From assembly GCA_039180525.1 (NCBI GenBank), contig JBCDDF010000001.1, positions 113,563 to 177,562 on the forward strand: DNA of 64,000 nucleotides. The letters are read 5' to 3'. The position numbers and the translations under genes are program-made. How positions within the stretch are numbered: position 1 is the stretch's first letter; every line of letters begins with the position of its first letter. The stretch comes from Halovulum sp039180525. Lineage in GTDB: Bacteria; Pseudomonadota; Alphaproteobacteria; Rhodobacterales; Rhodobacteraceae. Positions 8,083 through 16,182 of this stretch are shown here, piece by piece. Under the pieces are notes generated by a model that saw only the letters and a program-made list of their open reading frames with translations, was not told the DNA's origin and searched no databases.

Positions 8083-8835
8083 TTAGCGCACCGCCTCGAT
8101 CGGGCCCTCGGCGCGGCCGTGGAGGAACTGATCCAGATAGGGGTCGCCGGAACTTTCCAGATCCGCCACCGGCCCGGACCATTGCACGCGGCCGTCATGC
8201 AGCATCGCTATCTTGTCGGCAATGGCGCGCACGCTGGATATGTCGTGGGTGATGGTGATCGCGGTGGCGCCCATCTCCACCACGATTTCGCGGATCAATT
8301 CGTTGATGACGCCCGACATGATCGGGTCGAGCCCGGTCGTGGGTTCGTCGAAAAAGATGATCTCGGGGTCGGCGGCGATGGCGCGGGCCAGGCCGACGCG
8401 CTTTTGCATGCCCCCCGACAGCTCCGCCGGGTAGAGATCGGCCACGTCCGGTTTCAACCCAACCCGGCGCAGCTTTTCGATGGCGATCTCGCGCGCCTCT
8501 GCCTTTGGGCGTTTGCCGCGGCCGCGTTGCAGGCGGAAGGCGACGTTCTGCCAGACCGTGAGGCTGTCGAACAACGCGCCGCCCTGGAACAGCATGCCGA
8601 AGCGCGACAGGAACGTATCCCGCGCACCCTGGACCGGTGCGCCGTCGACCGTGATGGTGCCGCTGTCGGGCACCACCAGGCCCAGGACGCATTTGATGGT
8701 GACCGATTTGCCGGTGCCCGACCCGCCTATGATCACCAGGCTTTCGCCCCGCGCCACGTCCAGCGTGACCCCCCGCAGCACTCGTTTGGGTCCAAAGGCC
8801 TTGTGGACATCCGTCAGGGCGATCATCGCGGTCAT
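8083..8835 (-). CDS. mlaF: MlaF-type ABC transporter ATPase
   Basis: A 250-residue ATPase of the Mla/Ttg2A lipid-transport family. It has Walker A GGSGTGKSVT, signature LSGGMQKRVGLARA (the MQKR variant is characteristic of MlaF) and Walker B IIFFDEPTTGLDP. With the MlaE-type permease it would energise phospholipid or other lipid movement between membranes with an MCE protein, which is not encoded in this window. The start overlaps the permease stop by four bases (8832-8835), so the two are translationally coupled. Confidence 0.9.
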   Translation of the reverse strand: MTAMIALTDVHKAFGPKRVLRGVTLDVARGESLVIIGGSGTGKSVTIKCVLGLVVPDSGTITVDGAPVQGARDTFLSRFGMLFQGGALFDSLTVWQNVAFRLQRGRGKRPKAEAREIAIEKLRRVGLKPDVADLYPAELSGGMQKRVGLARAIAADPEIIFFDEPTTGLDPIMSGVINELIREIVVEMGATAITITHDISSVRAIADKIAMLHDGRVQWSGPVADLESSGDPYLDQFLHGRAEGPIEAVR

Positions 8836-9626
8836 GCGGAAAAGAAGATCTCGGTCAAAAGATAGTTGGACGCCAGGATCAGGATCGAGGCGGTGACCAC
8901 CGCATTGGTCGTGGCCTGGCCCACGCCCTGTGCCCCGCGACCGGAGTTATAGCCGTGGTAACAGCCCATGATTGCCACGATGAAGCCGAAGACCCCGGCT
9001 TTGACCAGGCCCGAGACGATATCGGCGGCGACCAGAAAATCGAGCGTATTGGCCAGATAGGCGGGGCCGGAAAAGCCCAACCGGCTGATGCCCACCAGAT
9101 AGCCGCCCATGATGCCGATCGCGTCGCCGATGGCGACCAGCACCGGCAGCGACAGCGTCGCGGCCACGACCCGGGGCACGACCAGGAACTTGAAGGGGTT
9201 GGTCGACAGCGTGGTCAGCGCGTCGATCTGTTCGGTGACGCGCATCGTCCCGATCTCCGCCGCGATGGAGGCGGAGACCCGGCCCGCGACCATCAGCCCG
9301 CCCAGCACCGGCCCTAGTTCGCGGACCATGCCGATGGCGACGATCGAGGGCACCACCGACTCGGCGTTGAAGCGCGCACCGCCGGCATAGATCTGCAGCG
9401 CCAGCGCACCGCCGGTGAACAGCGTGGTCAGCCCCACCACCGGCAGCGAGAAATAGCCGATGCGCAGCATCTGGCGGGCGATTTCCGGCAGATAGATCGG
9501 CGGGCGCAGGATATGGCTGAGGGTCAGCGCCACGAACAACGTCAGATGGCCCACGGCCTGCGCCAGGCCCAGGACAGACCGGCCGATGGAGGCGAGAAAT
9601 TCGTCGATCAGTCGGACAAGGATCAT
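8832..9626 (-). CDS. mlaE: MlaE-type ABC transporter permease
   Basis: A 264-residue permease of the MlaE family with five or six membrane segments. The typical central part is present: TLFTGGALALQIYAGG, RELGPVLGGLMVAGRVSASI and AAEIGTMRVTEQIDAL. It is the membrane partner of the MlaF-type ATPase next to it in a lipid-transport system. The gene begins 17 bases after the alr stop and overlaps the ATPase gene, so alr, mlaE and mlaF may form one transcript. Confidence 0.9.
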   Translation of the reverse strand: MILVRLIDEFLASIGRSVLGLAQAVGHLTLFVALTLSHILRPPIYLPEIARQMLRIGYFSLPVVGLTTLFTGGALALQIYAGGARFNAESVVPSIVAIGMVRELGPVLGGLMVAGRVSASIAAEIGTMRVTEQIDALTTLSTNPFKFLVVPRVVAATLSLPVLVAIGDAIGIMGGYLVGISRLGFSGPAYLANTLDFLVAADIVSGLVKAGVFGFIVAIMGCYHGYNSGRGAQGVGQATTNAVVTASILILASNYLLTEIFFSA

Positions 9627-9643
9627 GGGGGCCCGGGCGCGGT

Positions 9644-10684
9644 TCAGCCGCCCTTGTAGACGCGTTCGTAACGGGGGCCAAGGGCGGTCAGGATCTCGTA
9701 GGGGATCGTGCCGGCGGTGGCGGCCAGATCGGCGAGCGTCTGGCCCGCGCCGAACAGGCCGAGCGTGTCGGGCGGGTCGGGCAGCCCGGTGACGTCGACG
9801 GTGATCAGATCCATCGACACCCGGCCGATGGCGGGGCAGGGCGTGGTGCCGGCGAACAGCGAAAAGTTCGACCCGAGATTGCGGAAGATGCCATCGGCAT
9901 AGCCGGCGGAGATCGTGGCGACGCGGGTCGCGCGGGTGGCGGTCCAGGCGGCGCCGTAGCCCACGCTTTCGGCCGGGGCGACGCTGCGGATCTGGATGAC
10001 CGGAATGTCCAACGCGACCGCCGGCCGGGCGCCGGCGAACGCGCTGCCGCCGTAAAGCCCGATCCCGGGGCGGGTGTGGGCGAAATGCGCCGCCGGCCCC
10101 AGCAGGATACCGGCGGTGGCGGCAAGCGACAGCAGATCGGGCGCGAAACCGGCGGTCATCCGGGCGAAAGCGGCGATTTGCGCGGCGTTTTGCGGATGCG
10201 CGCTGTCATCGGCGCTGGCCAGGTGGCTGACGACCCGAGTCAGGTGCAGCGCGGAGAGATCGGCGGCGGCCAGGTCCTCTGCTTCCAACCCCAGACGGTT
10301 CATGCCGCTGTCAAGCTGCAGTCCGCACGGGGCGCCGGGGAAATCGGCGGCGAAGGCCGCGATCTGTTCGGGCGTGTTCAGCAGCGGGCGGAAGCCGGTC
10401 TCTGCGCAGACTGCGCGATCGGCCCCGGTGTAGCCGGCGAAGACATAGATCGCCGGGCCGGGGCCGATGGCGGCGCGCAGGGTGCGCGCCTCCTCGGCGA
10501 TGGCCACGTAGAAGTCCGCAGCCCCGGCAGTCGCCAGCGCGGCCGCCACGCGTGCCGCGCCCAAGCCATAGGCATTGGCCTTGACCACCGCGCCGGTGCG
10601 CGTGGCGGGGCCGGTCAACGCATTGAGCGCGCGCCAGTTGGCGACGATGGCGTCGAGGTCGATGGTCAGGCGCGCACGGGTCAT
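9644..10684 (-). CDS. alr: Alanine racemase
   Basis: A PLP-dependent enzyme that supplies D-alanine for peptidoglycan. The 346-residue product has the PLP lysine Lys35 in AVVKANAYGLG and, in the C-terminal beta domain, the SVGYGAAW segment with the second catalytic tyrosine. I chose the ATG at 10684, where the protein starts MTRARLTIDLDAIVANW as in the family; the longer open frame upstream runs through repeat DNA and is spurious. Three repeat copies lie between alr and dnaB. Confidence 0.95.
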   Translation of the reverse strand: MTRARLTIDLDAIVANWRALNALTGPATRTGAVVKANAYGLGAARVAAALATAGAADFYVAIAEEARTLRAAIGPGPAIYVFAGYTGADRAVCAETGFRPLLNTPEQIAAFAADFPGAPCGLQLDSGMNRLGLEAEDLAAADLSALHLTRVVSHLASADDSAHPQNAAQIAAFARMTAGFAPDLLSLAATAGILLGPAAHFAHTRPGIGLYGGSAFAGARPAVALDIPVIQIRSVAPAESVGYGAAWTATRATRVATISAGYADGIFRNLGSNFSLFAGTTPCPAIGRVSMDLITVDVTGLPDPPDTLGLFGAGQTLADLAATAGTIPYEILTALGPRYERVYKGG

Positions 10685-10723
10685 TGCTTGGGGCGGGTTC
10701 GGGGACAAAGGATGAAGCGGGGG

Positions 10724-10751
10724 CGGGATGGGGTGGAACCCCATCCTACGG
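10724..10751. repeat. Palindromic GGATGGGGT repeat, copy 4
   Basis: CGGGATGGGGTGG then AACCCCATCCTACGG. First of three close-set copies between alr and dnaB; spacing to the next copy is eight bases. Confidence 0.85.
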
Positions 10752-10759
10752 GGCGGGGG

Positions 10760-10787
10760 CGGGATGGGGTGCAACCCCATCCTACGG
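10760..10787. repeat. Palindromic GGATGGGGT repeat, copy 5
   Basis: CGGGATGGGGTGC then AACCCCATCCTACGG, nearly identical to copy 4 and in the same orientation, as if tandemly duplicated. Confidence 0.85.
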
Positions 10788-10799
10788 GAGGGAGCGCGA

Positions 10800-10843
10800 C
10801 GGATGGGGTGGAGGCCCCGTAGGATGGGTTTTCAACCCATCCG
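10800..10843. repeat. Palindromic GGATGGGGT repeat, degenerate double copy 6
   Basis: A broken copy (GGATGGGGTGGAGGCCCC) is followed directly by GTAGGATGGGTTTTCAACCC and ATCC. The pair keeps the inverted arms but differs from the consensus in length and loop. Confidence 0.7.
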
Positions 10844-10872
10844 GTCGCCCCGCCTGCCGACGCTTTGCGCAC

Positions 10873-12360
10873 TCAGCGGAAATCGGCGCCATCGCCCTGA
10901 TAGCCGCGGGCGAGATTGGAGAAACGGGTGTATTTGCCCTCGAAATGCAGCACCACCGTGCCGATCGGCCCGTGGCGCTGCTTGCCGATGATCACCTCGG
11001 CCTTGCCGTGCAGTTCCGCCATTTCCCCCTGCCACTTCATCATCGCCTCGATGTCGTGTTCGCCGGGCTTCTCGCGTTCCTTGTAGTATTCCTCCCGGAA
11101 GATGAACATCACACAGTCGGCATCCTGCTCGATGGAGCCGGATTCGCGCAGATCCGACAATTGCGGCCGCTTGTCTTCGCGTGATTCGACCTGCCGCGAC
11201 AGCTGCGACAGCGCGAGGACGGGGATGTTGAGTTCCTTGGCGATGGCCTTGAGCCCCTGCGTGATCTCCGACACCTCGCCCACTCGGTTGTCGTTGCGGC
11301 CGCTGGCGGGGCGCAGCAGCTGCAGATAGTCCACCACCAGAACGTCGAGCCCCGACTGCCGTTTCAGCCGCCGCGCCCGCGCCGCGACCTGCGCGATGGA
11401 CAGCGCCGGTGTGTCGTCGATGTAAAGCGGGCACTGATCCAGCGCCTTTGCGGCCTCGATGAAACGGCGGAACTCGGCCTCGCCCAACTGGCCCTTGCGG
11501 ATAATGTCGGATTCGACCTCCGCCGCCTCCGACAGCACGCGCGAGGCCAACTGCTCGGCCGACATCTCCAGCGAAAAGAACCCGACCACGCCACCATCCG
11601 TCGGCGCGTCGCCGTCCTCGGCCGGCGGGCGGTAGGACTTTGCGATGTGAAAGGCGATGTTGGTGGCCAGCGAGGTTTTGCCCATGGCCGGGCGTGCGGC
11701 CAGGATCAACAGATCCGACGGATGCAGGCCACCCAGTTTCTTGTCCAGATCGGTCAGCCCGGTGGAGATGCCGACCAACTGCCCCTCGCGGGCGTAAGCC
11801 GCGTTGGCTTGTTTCACCGCCTCGGTCGCGGCCGATACGAATGCCTGGAAGCCACGATTGACCGCGCCCTGTTCGCCCAGCTTGAACAGCTCTTGCTCGG
11901 CCTCCACGATCTGATCCTTGGGCTCGCTGTCGGGGCTGACGGCGGCGGCCTTGTGGGTGATTCGGTCGCCGATCTGCATCAGGCTGCGGCGGATCGCCAG
12001 ATCATAGACGACCTGGGCGTAATCGGGCGCCGCGAAGACGGATATCGCCGCGCCCGCCAGCCGCACCAGATAGGCCGGGCCGCCCAGCTGTTGCAGACCC
12101 GGGTCATCCTCAAGGAACGGCTTTAGCGTGACCGGCGACACCAGCGTGTTCTTTTCGATCCGGCCCTTGGCGATGTCATAGATTCGCGCATGCACAGGAT
12201 CGTAGAAATGGTCGGCGTCGACGATCGAACTGACCCGGTAATAGACGTCGTTATTGACCAAAAGCGCGCCCAGAAGCGCCTGTTCCGCCTCGATATTGTG
12301 CGGGGCCTGGGTCGGTGCGCCCGGGGCTGCCTCAGGCTCTGTCGCGGGGCCGTCTGCCAT
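10873..12360 (-). CDS. dnaB: Replicative DNA helicase DnaB
   Basis: The hexameric helicase that unwinds DNA at the replication fork. The 495-residue product has the all-helical N-terminal domain (starting at HNIEAEQALLGALL, about residue 21), a linker, and a RecA-like C-terminal domain with Walker A AARPAMGKTSLA, Walker B LDVLVVDYLQLL and the arginine-finger region near the end. A short unusual insertion (about residues 245-262, PPAEDGDAPTDGG) interrupts the ATPase domain. Length is otherwise normal. The gene is divergent from the sulfotransferase-like gene. Confidence 0.97.
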   Translation of the reverse strand: MADGPATEPEAAPGAPTQAPHNIEAEQALLGALLVNNDVYYRVSSIVDADHFYDPVHARIYDIAKGRIEKNTLVSPVTLKPFLEDDPGLQQLGGPAYLVRLAGAAISVFAAPDYAQVVYDLAIRRSLMQIGDRITHKAAAVSPDSEPKDQIVEAEQELFKLGEQGAVNRGFQAFVSAATEAVKQANAAYAREGQLVGISTGLTDLDKKLGGLHPSDLLILAARPAMGKTSLATNIAFHIAKSYRPPAEDGDAPTDGGVVGFFSLEMSAEQLASRVLSEAAEVESDIIRKGQLGEAEFRRFIEAAKALDQCPLYIDDTPALSIAQVAARARRLKRQSGLDVLVVDYLQLLRPASGRNDNRVGEVSEITQGLKAIAKELNIPVLALSQLSRQVESREDKRPQLSDLRESGSIEQDADCVMFIFREEYYKEREKPGEHDIEAMMKWQGEMAELHGKAEVIIGKQRHGPIGTVVLHFEGKYTRFSNLARGYQGDGADFR

Positions 12361-12518
12361 GTCTGCTCTCTGTTTCGGGTTCTTGATGTTGGGGAGCGTT
12401 TAGCACGGAATTGGGTTATCCCCGGCCTGTGAAGATCGGGGATAACCCCGGCGTTGCGCGCCCACGGCCAGTGTGGTGAATGGGCGCGCAGTCGGCAAGG
12501 GGGCAGCAAGGGGCGAGC

Positions 12519-13208
12519 ATGGGGCGGATCGTGATCTCCACGCAGCGGTCGGGGCTGAACTGGGTCCGCTATGTGATCGAGGCGCAGACCGGTCTGCGCA
12601 CGCCCGGCAAGACCGTGCTGATCGACGCCAAGGATCAGCCGAACGAGGTCTTCACCCGCAGCCATGACCCGCTGCAGCGCAGCGTCCGCACGCATTGGTG
12701 GGCGCGCCGCCCGGGCCCGGCGCTGAAGGCGATCGACCCGGCTCATACCGGCGGCGACACGGTGGTGCTGCTGGTGCGCGACTATCGCGAGGTGTTCGTG
12801 CGGGCCTGCCGCAAGAGCTATCGCCGCTATGCCGCGTATCTGGGCAATCTGGAGTTTTATGACCTGGCCGCGACCCGGCGGAAGGCGGTATTCCACTACG
12901 AGGACATCGTGAAGGATCCGGCCGCGATGGCCGGACTGATCGCGTTTCTGGGTCTGGAAGGGCGGGAAGGTTCGGTGCGCGCGGCGGATCTGGCGCGCGA
13001 TTGGGACCGGATGGGCCAGGCCAGCCGCGGCATCTATGACAAGAACCAGCGCGCCGCGGGCGGGGCGCAGACCCGGCGCGAGCCGTTCAACTTCCGATTT
13101 CACCAGGCCAATCTGAGCGCGGAGGATCTGCGGCGCCTGAAAGACACGACACGGGCCGCCGTGGCACCCGGGTCGTTGGAGATCCTGTGGCGGTATTTCG
13201 AGGATTGA
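12519..13208 (+). CDS. Sulfotransferase-like protein
   Basis: A 229-residue protein with the start of a PAPS-dependent sulfotransferase fold: an N-terminal beta strand and P-loop-like RIVISTQRSGLNWVRYVIE, comparable to the 5'-phosphosulfate-binding loop, then VVLLVRDYREVFVRACRKSY, comparable to the 3'-phosphate-binding region, and a KAVFHYEDIVKDP segment found in this superfamily. The acceptor is unknown. I used the ATG at 12519 because AAGGGG precedes it; an ATG at 12480 is also in frame. The gene stands alone between dnaB and rplI. Confidence 0.7.
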   Translation: MGRIVISTQRSGLNWVRYVIEAQTGLRTPGKTVLIDAKDQPNEVFTRSHDPLQRSVRTHWWARRPGPALKAIDPAHTGGDTVVLLVRDYREVFVRACRKSYRRYAAYLGNLEFYDLAATRRKAVFHYEDIVKDPAAMAGLIAFLGLEGREGSVRAADLARDWDRMGQASRGIYDKNQRAAGGAQTRREPFNFRFHQANLSAEDLRRLKDTTRAAVAPGSLEILWRYFED

Positions 13209-13309
13209 GACCGGGGCTGGTCTGATCCCAACCGCCGGCATCGAGGCCGCTTTCGGCTTCGCCCGGTCCCCCAGTTCGCCGGGGACCCTGGCCGCCCCGC
13301 CGGACCGGA

Positions 13310-13334
13310 GGCCCCGGGTCAGGCCCGGGGCGCG
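13310..13334. repeat. CCCCGGG hairpin repeat, copy A
   Basis: GCCCCGGGTCAGGCCCGGGGC with flanks, 25 bases identical to the copy at 51167. It forms a seven-base stem (CCCCGGG/CCCGGGG) with a five-base loop, downstream of the sulfotransferase-like gene and convergent rplI. A GGTCCCC/GGGGACC hairpin lies just before it. Confidence 0.8.
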
Positions 13335-13381
13335 TGGTTTTGGTGGCGGCGGATGCGCCGAAGCGGAATCGACCTGCGGCG

Positions 13382-14020
13382 TCAGCCTTCGCGGTCTTCT
13401 TCTGCCTCTGCCCGATCCTCGGGCACGTCGACGGGGCCGGACTCGTCGCCATCGTCATCCAGCGCCGCGGCGCCGACATCGTCGAACAACTCCGCGATGT
13501 CGAACTCGGCTTCGGCATCCGCCTCGGCCTGCAAATCCTGAATGGATTTGCCCGACGCCTGCAACTCGGCCTCTTCCTCGGACCGGGCGACGTTGATGGT
13601 GATGGTGGCATCGACCTCCGGGTGCAGCACCACGGTGACATCCACCAGACCCAGTTCCTTGACCGGGCGGTCCAGGCGGATCTGGTTTTTGTCGACCGAA
13701 AACCCCTCTTCGGTCGCCGCATCGGCGATGTCACGGGTGGTGACGGAGCCGTAGAGCGCGCCGGCATCGGAGGCGGAGCGAATCAGCACGAATTGCTGAC
13801 CCGACAGCCGGTCTGCCAGGGCGTCGGCCTCTTTCTTGGTTTCCAGGTTGCGGGCCTCAAGCTGCGCGCGATCGGCCTCGAACCGTTTCAGGTTTGCATC
13901 GGTTGCGCGCAGGGCCTTGCCCTGGGGCAACAGGAAATTGCGTGCGTAGCCTTGCTTGACGGAGACGACATCCCCCATCTGGCCCAGCTTGGCGATGCGT
14001 TCGAGCAGGACGACTTCCAT
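13382..14020 (-). CDS. rplI: 50S ribosomal protein L9 with acidic extension
   Basis: L9 binds 23S rRNA and helps keep frame during translation. The first 149 or so residues are the normal protein: MEVVLLERIAKLGQMGDVVSV with GYARNFLLPQGKALRAT, a long connecting helix, and the C-terminal domain ending near VVLHPEVDATITINVA. About 60 more residues follow, rich in Asp, Glu and Ala, giving 212 in all. Such acidic tails are seen in Rhodobacterales L9. It is last in the rpsF-rpsR-rplI operon, 10 bases after rpsR. Confidence 0.96.
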   Translation of the reverse strand: MEVVLLERIAKLGQMGDVVSVKQGYARNFLLPQGKALRATDANLKRFEADRAQLEARNLETKKEADALADRLSGQQFVLIRSASDAGALYGSVTTRDIADAATEEGFSVDKNQIRLDRPVKELGLVDVTVVLHPEVDATITINVARSEEEAELQASGKSIQDLQAEADAEAEFDIAELFDDVGAAALDDDGDESGPVDVPEDRAEAEEDREG

Positions 14021-14030
14021 GGCTTCCTCC

Positions 14031-14258
14031 TCAGCGGACGGCGTAGGGCAGAAGCGCCAGGAAGCGCGCCCGCTTGATCGCGCGCGCCAGCTCGCGCTGT
14101 TTCTTGGACGACACCGCGGTGATGCGGCTGGGCACGATCTTGCCCCGCTCCGAAATATAGCGCTGGAGCAGCTTCACGTCCTTGTAGTCGATGCGCGGGG
14201 CGTTCTGGCCGGAGAAAGGGCAGGACTTGCGGCGGCGGAAAAACGGTCTGTTTGCCAT
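14031..14258 (-). CDS. rpsR: 30S ribosomal protein S18
   Basis: A 75-residue S18, recognisable from RRKSCPFSG at the N-terminus and the conserved KLLQRYISERGKIVPSRITA segment. It binds the platform of the small subunit together with S6. The gene sits between rpsF and rplI in the standard order on the minus strand. Confidence 0.97.
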   Translation of the reverse strand: MANRPFFRRRKSCPFSGQNAPRIDYKDVKLLQRYISERGKIVPSRITAVSSKKQRELARAIKRARFLALLPYAVR

Positions 14259-14275
14259 GAGTTATACCTCTTTCT

Positions 14276-14656
14276 TCAGTCGCGGCGTGGGCGGTCGCCG
14301 CGGTCGCGGCCGGCGCGGCGTTCATCCTTGGCGGCCTTGGCCTGCAGAACCGCGGACGGGCCTTCCTCGTGCTCGTCGACCTTGATCGTCATCACCCGCA
14401 TGACATCGTCATGCAGCCGCATCAGCCGCTCCATCTCCTGCACGGCCGGCGAGGGGGAGTTCGATTTCAGAAAGCCGTAATGGCCCTTGCGGTTCTTGTT
14501 GATCTTGTAGGCCATGGTCTTCAGGCCCCAGTATTCGGAGCCCGTGACCGCGCCGCCATTGTCGGAAAGAACCTGGCCGAAATGTTCGATAAGCCCTTCG
14601 GCCTGCGCGTTGGACAGATCCTGACGCGCGATAAAGACATGCTCGTAGAGCGCCAT
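14276..14656 (-). CDS. rpsF: 30S ribosomal protein S6
   Basis: A 126-residue S6 that starts MALYEHVFIARQDLS and contains the family's GLKTMAYKINKNRKGHY segment. The last 20 residues are basic and Arg/Asp-rich (RRAGRDRGDRPRRD), a common alphaproteobacterial tail. It pairs with S18, the next gene. The upstream leader holds a strong hairpin and a promoter, so autoregulation by the S6:S18 complex is possible. Confidence 0.97.
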   Translation of the reverse strand: MALYEHVFIARQDLSNAQAEGLIEHFGQVLSDNGGAVTGSEYWGLKTMAYKINKNRKGHYGFLKSNSPSPAVQEMERLMRLHDDVMRVMTIKVDEHEEGPSAVLQAKAAKDERRAGRDRGDRPRRD

Positions 14657-14686
14657 GCCATTCGCCTTTGTCCCATGCGCTTCACC

Positions 14687-14717
14687 GCAGGATCGGTGCA
14701 GTCCCCGACGATCCTGC
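14687..14717 (-). promoter_or_regulatory. Leader hairpin of rpsF, possible S6:S18 binding site
   Basis: GCAGGATCG and CGATCCTGC form a perfect nine-base stem around a 13-base loop, on the minus-strand mRNA, about 30 bases before the rpsF start. Many bacteria carry an RNA motif in this leader that binds the S6:S18 complex and represses the operon; its hallmark is a CCG in a bulge, and CACCG occurs at the 3' side of this loop. Position and shape fit, identity is unproven. Confidence 0.5.
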
Positions 14718-14757
14718 TCGAGAGGCGCGCGGTTGATGCCTTTCGGGGAACCGCGGC

Positions 14758-14785
14758 CTTATACAGCTGCCCGGGTCGATTGCAA
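14758..14785 (-). promoter_or_regulatory. Putative promoter of rpsF-rpsR-rplI
   Basis: On the minus strand a -35 TTGCAA (14780-14785) is followed after 16 bases by a -10 TATAAG (14758-14763). Transcription would begin near 14750 and give a leader of about 95 bases that contains the hairpin at 14687-14717. TTGCAA is self-complementary and could also serve a weaker fabD promoter in the other direction. Confidence 0.6.
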
Positions 14786-14843
14786 GCGGCGCGGTGGGCG
14801 GCTAGACCGGAGCGACAATGGGGCCGCTGGGGAGGGGCTAAGA

Positions 14844-15776
14844 GTGAGCAGAGCGTTTATCTTTCCGGGCCAGGGCGCGCAGACGGTCGGCATGGGCCGC
14901 GATCTGGCCACGGCCTATCCGGCGGCGCGGGCGGTGTTCGACGAGGTCGACGAGGCGCTGGGCAAAAAGCTGTCGGCGCTGGTCTGGGACGGCGATATCG
15001 AGACGCTGACCCTTACCGAGAACGCGCAGCCGGCGCTGATGGCCACGTCGCTCGCGGCGATGCGGGCGTTGGAGGCCGAGGGCATCGCCGTGGACAGCGC
15101 CGCCTTTGTCGCCGGGCATTCGCTGGGCGAGTATTCGGCGCTGTGCGCGGCCGGCGCGCTGAGCCTGGCCGATACGGCGCGACTGTTGCGCACGCGGGGG
15201 CGGGCGATGCAGGACGCGGTGCCCGTGGGCGCGGGCGCGATGGCGGCGCTGCTGGGCCTGGACATCGACGCGGTGCGCGAGATCGTGAAGGCGGCGGCGG
15301 ATGGCGATTGCCTGAGCGCGGCCAACGACAACGATCCGGGCCAGGTGGTGGTGTCGGGCACCAAGAATGCCGTGGCGCGCGCGGTCGATCTGGCCAAGGA
15401 GCGCGGGGCCAAGCGCGCGGTCATGCTGCCCGTCAGCGCGCCGTTTCACTGCGCGATGATGGCGCCGGCGGCCCAGGCCATGGCCGAGGCGCTGAGCCAT
15501 GTCGACATCGCCGACCCCAAGGTGCCGCTCGTCCCCAATGTCTGTGCGCATGGGGTCAGCGACGCGACGGTGATCCGCAATCTGCTGCTGGATCAGGTCA
15601 CCGGGTCGGTGCGATGGCGCGAGAGCGTGATGTGGATGATCGGCCAGGGCGTGGACGATTTCATCGAAGTGGGTGCCGGCAAGGCGCTGTCGGGCATGGT
15701 GCGGCGCATCGACCGCGCGGTGAGCGCGCGCGCGGCCGGCACGCCCGATGACGTCAAAGCGGTGGCGGGCGCATGA
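14844..15776 (+). CDS. fabD: Malonyl-CoA:ACP transacylase FabD
   Basis: FabD transfers malonyl from CoA to acyl carrier protein to feed fatty acid elongation. The 310-residue product has the oxyanion motif PGQGAQ at its start and the nucleophile Ser93 in GHSLGEYSAL; the catalytic His lies in VSAPFHCAMM. The start is GTG at 14844 with GGAGGGGC just upstream; earlier in-frame codons would add about 60 unrelated residues. It heads the fabD-fabG-acpP-fabF group. Confidence 0.97.
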   Translation: MSRAFIFPGQGAQTVGMGRDLATAYPAARAVFDEVDEALGKKLSALVWDGDIETLTLTENAQPALMATSLAAMRALEAEGIAVDSAAFVAGHSLGEYSALCAAGALSLADTARLLRTRGRAMQDAVPVGAGAMAALLGLDIDAVREIVKAAADGDCLSAANDNDPGQVVVSGTKNAVARAVDLAKERGAKRAVMLPVSAPFHCAMMAPAAQAMAEALSHVDIADPKVPLVPNVCAHGVSDATVIRNLLLDQVTGSVRWRESVMWMIGQGVDDFIEVGAGKALSGMVRRIDRAVSARAAGTPDDVKAVAGA

Positions 15777-16180
15777 CCCTGGCTGAGGCGATCGCGGCAC
15801 AGCCGGCCTGGATCGGGCTTTGGCTGAACTGGCTGTTGTTCGGCGCGTTCATCCTGCCCCTGGCGTTGCTGATCTGGCGACCGACGCGGCTGGCCGCGGT
15901 GCTGACGGTGGCCGCCAGTGTGGCGGGCGCCGTCGCGGTCAACTGGATGTATGGCGAGATGGGATATGTGAGGCTGCTGGGCCTGCCGCATATCGTGCTT
16001 TGGACGCCGCTGGCGGTTTACCTCTGGCGGCTGATCCGGCGGGAGGACGTGACCGTCTGGGCCAAGCGGGTTCTGGCCGTTGTGCTGGGCACGATCCTGA
16101 TCTCGCTGGCTTTCGACTATACGGATGCAATTCGGTACGCGCTGGGCGAACGCACGCCCGCGGCGCTGCCGGCGGAGTAG
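15773..16180 (+). CDS. Small membrane protein in the fab cluster
   Basis: A 135-residue protein with about four hydrophobic segments (near residues 15-35, 38-55, 62-85 and 100-118) and no motif that I recognise. The ATG overlaps the fabD stop by four bases (ATGA), so it is very likely translated with fabD, and fabG follows within a few bases. A role in lipid synthesis or membrane is suggested only by this position. Confidence 0.75.
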   Translation: MTLAEAIAAQPAWIGLWLNWLLFGAFILPLALLIWRPTRLAAVLTVAASVAGAVAVNWMYGEMGYVRLLGLPHIVLWTPLAVYLWRLIRREDVTVWAKRVLAVVLGTILISLAFDYTDAIRYALGERTPAALPAE

Positions 16181-16182
16181 GC

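Noticed and set aside
10724..10843. Close-set repeats considered as a small CRISPR array
   Set aside because: The repeats are palindromic, spacers are eight bases or absent, units differ in loop and length, and no cas gene is nearby.
13334..14077. Plus-strand frame opposite rplI
   Set aside because: Shadow of the ribosomal protein gene; L9 is unmistakable on the minus strand.
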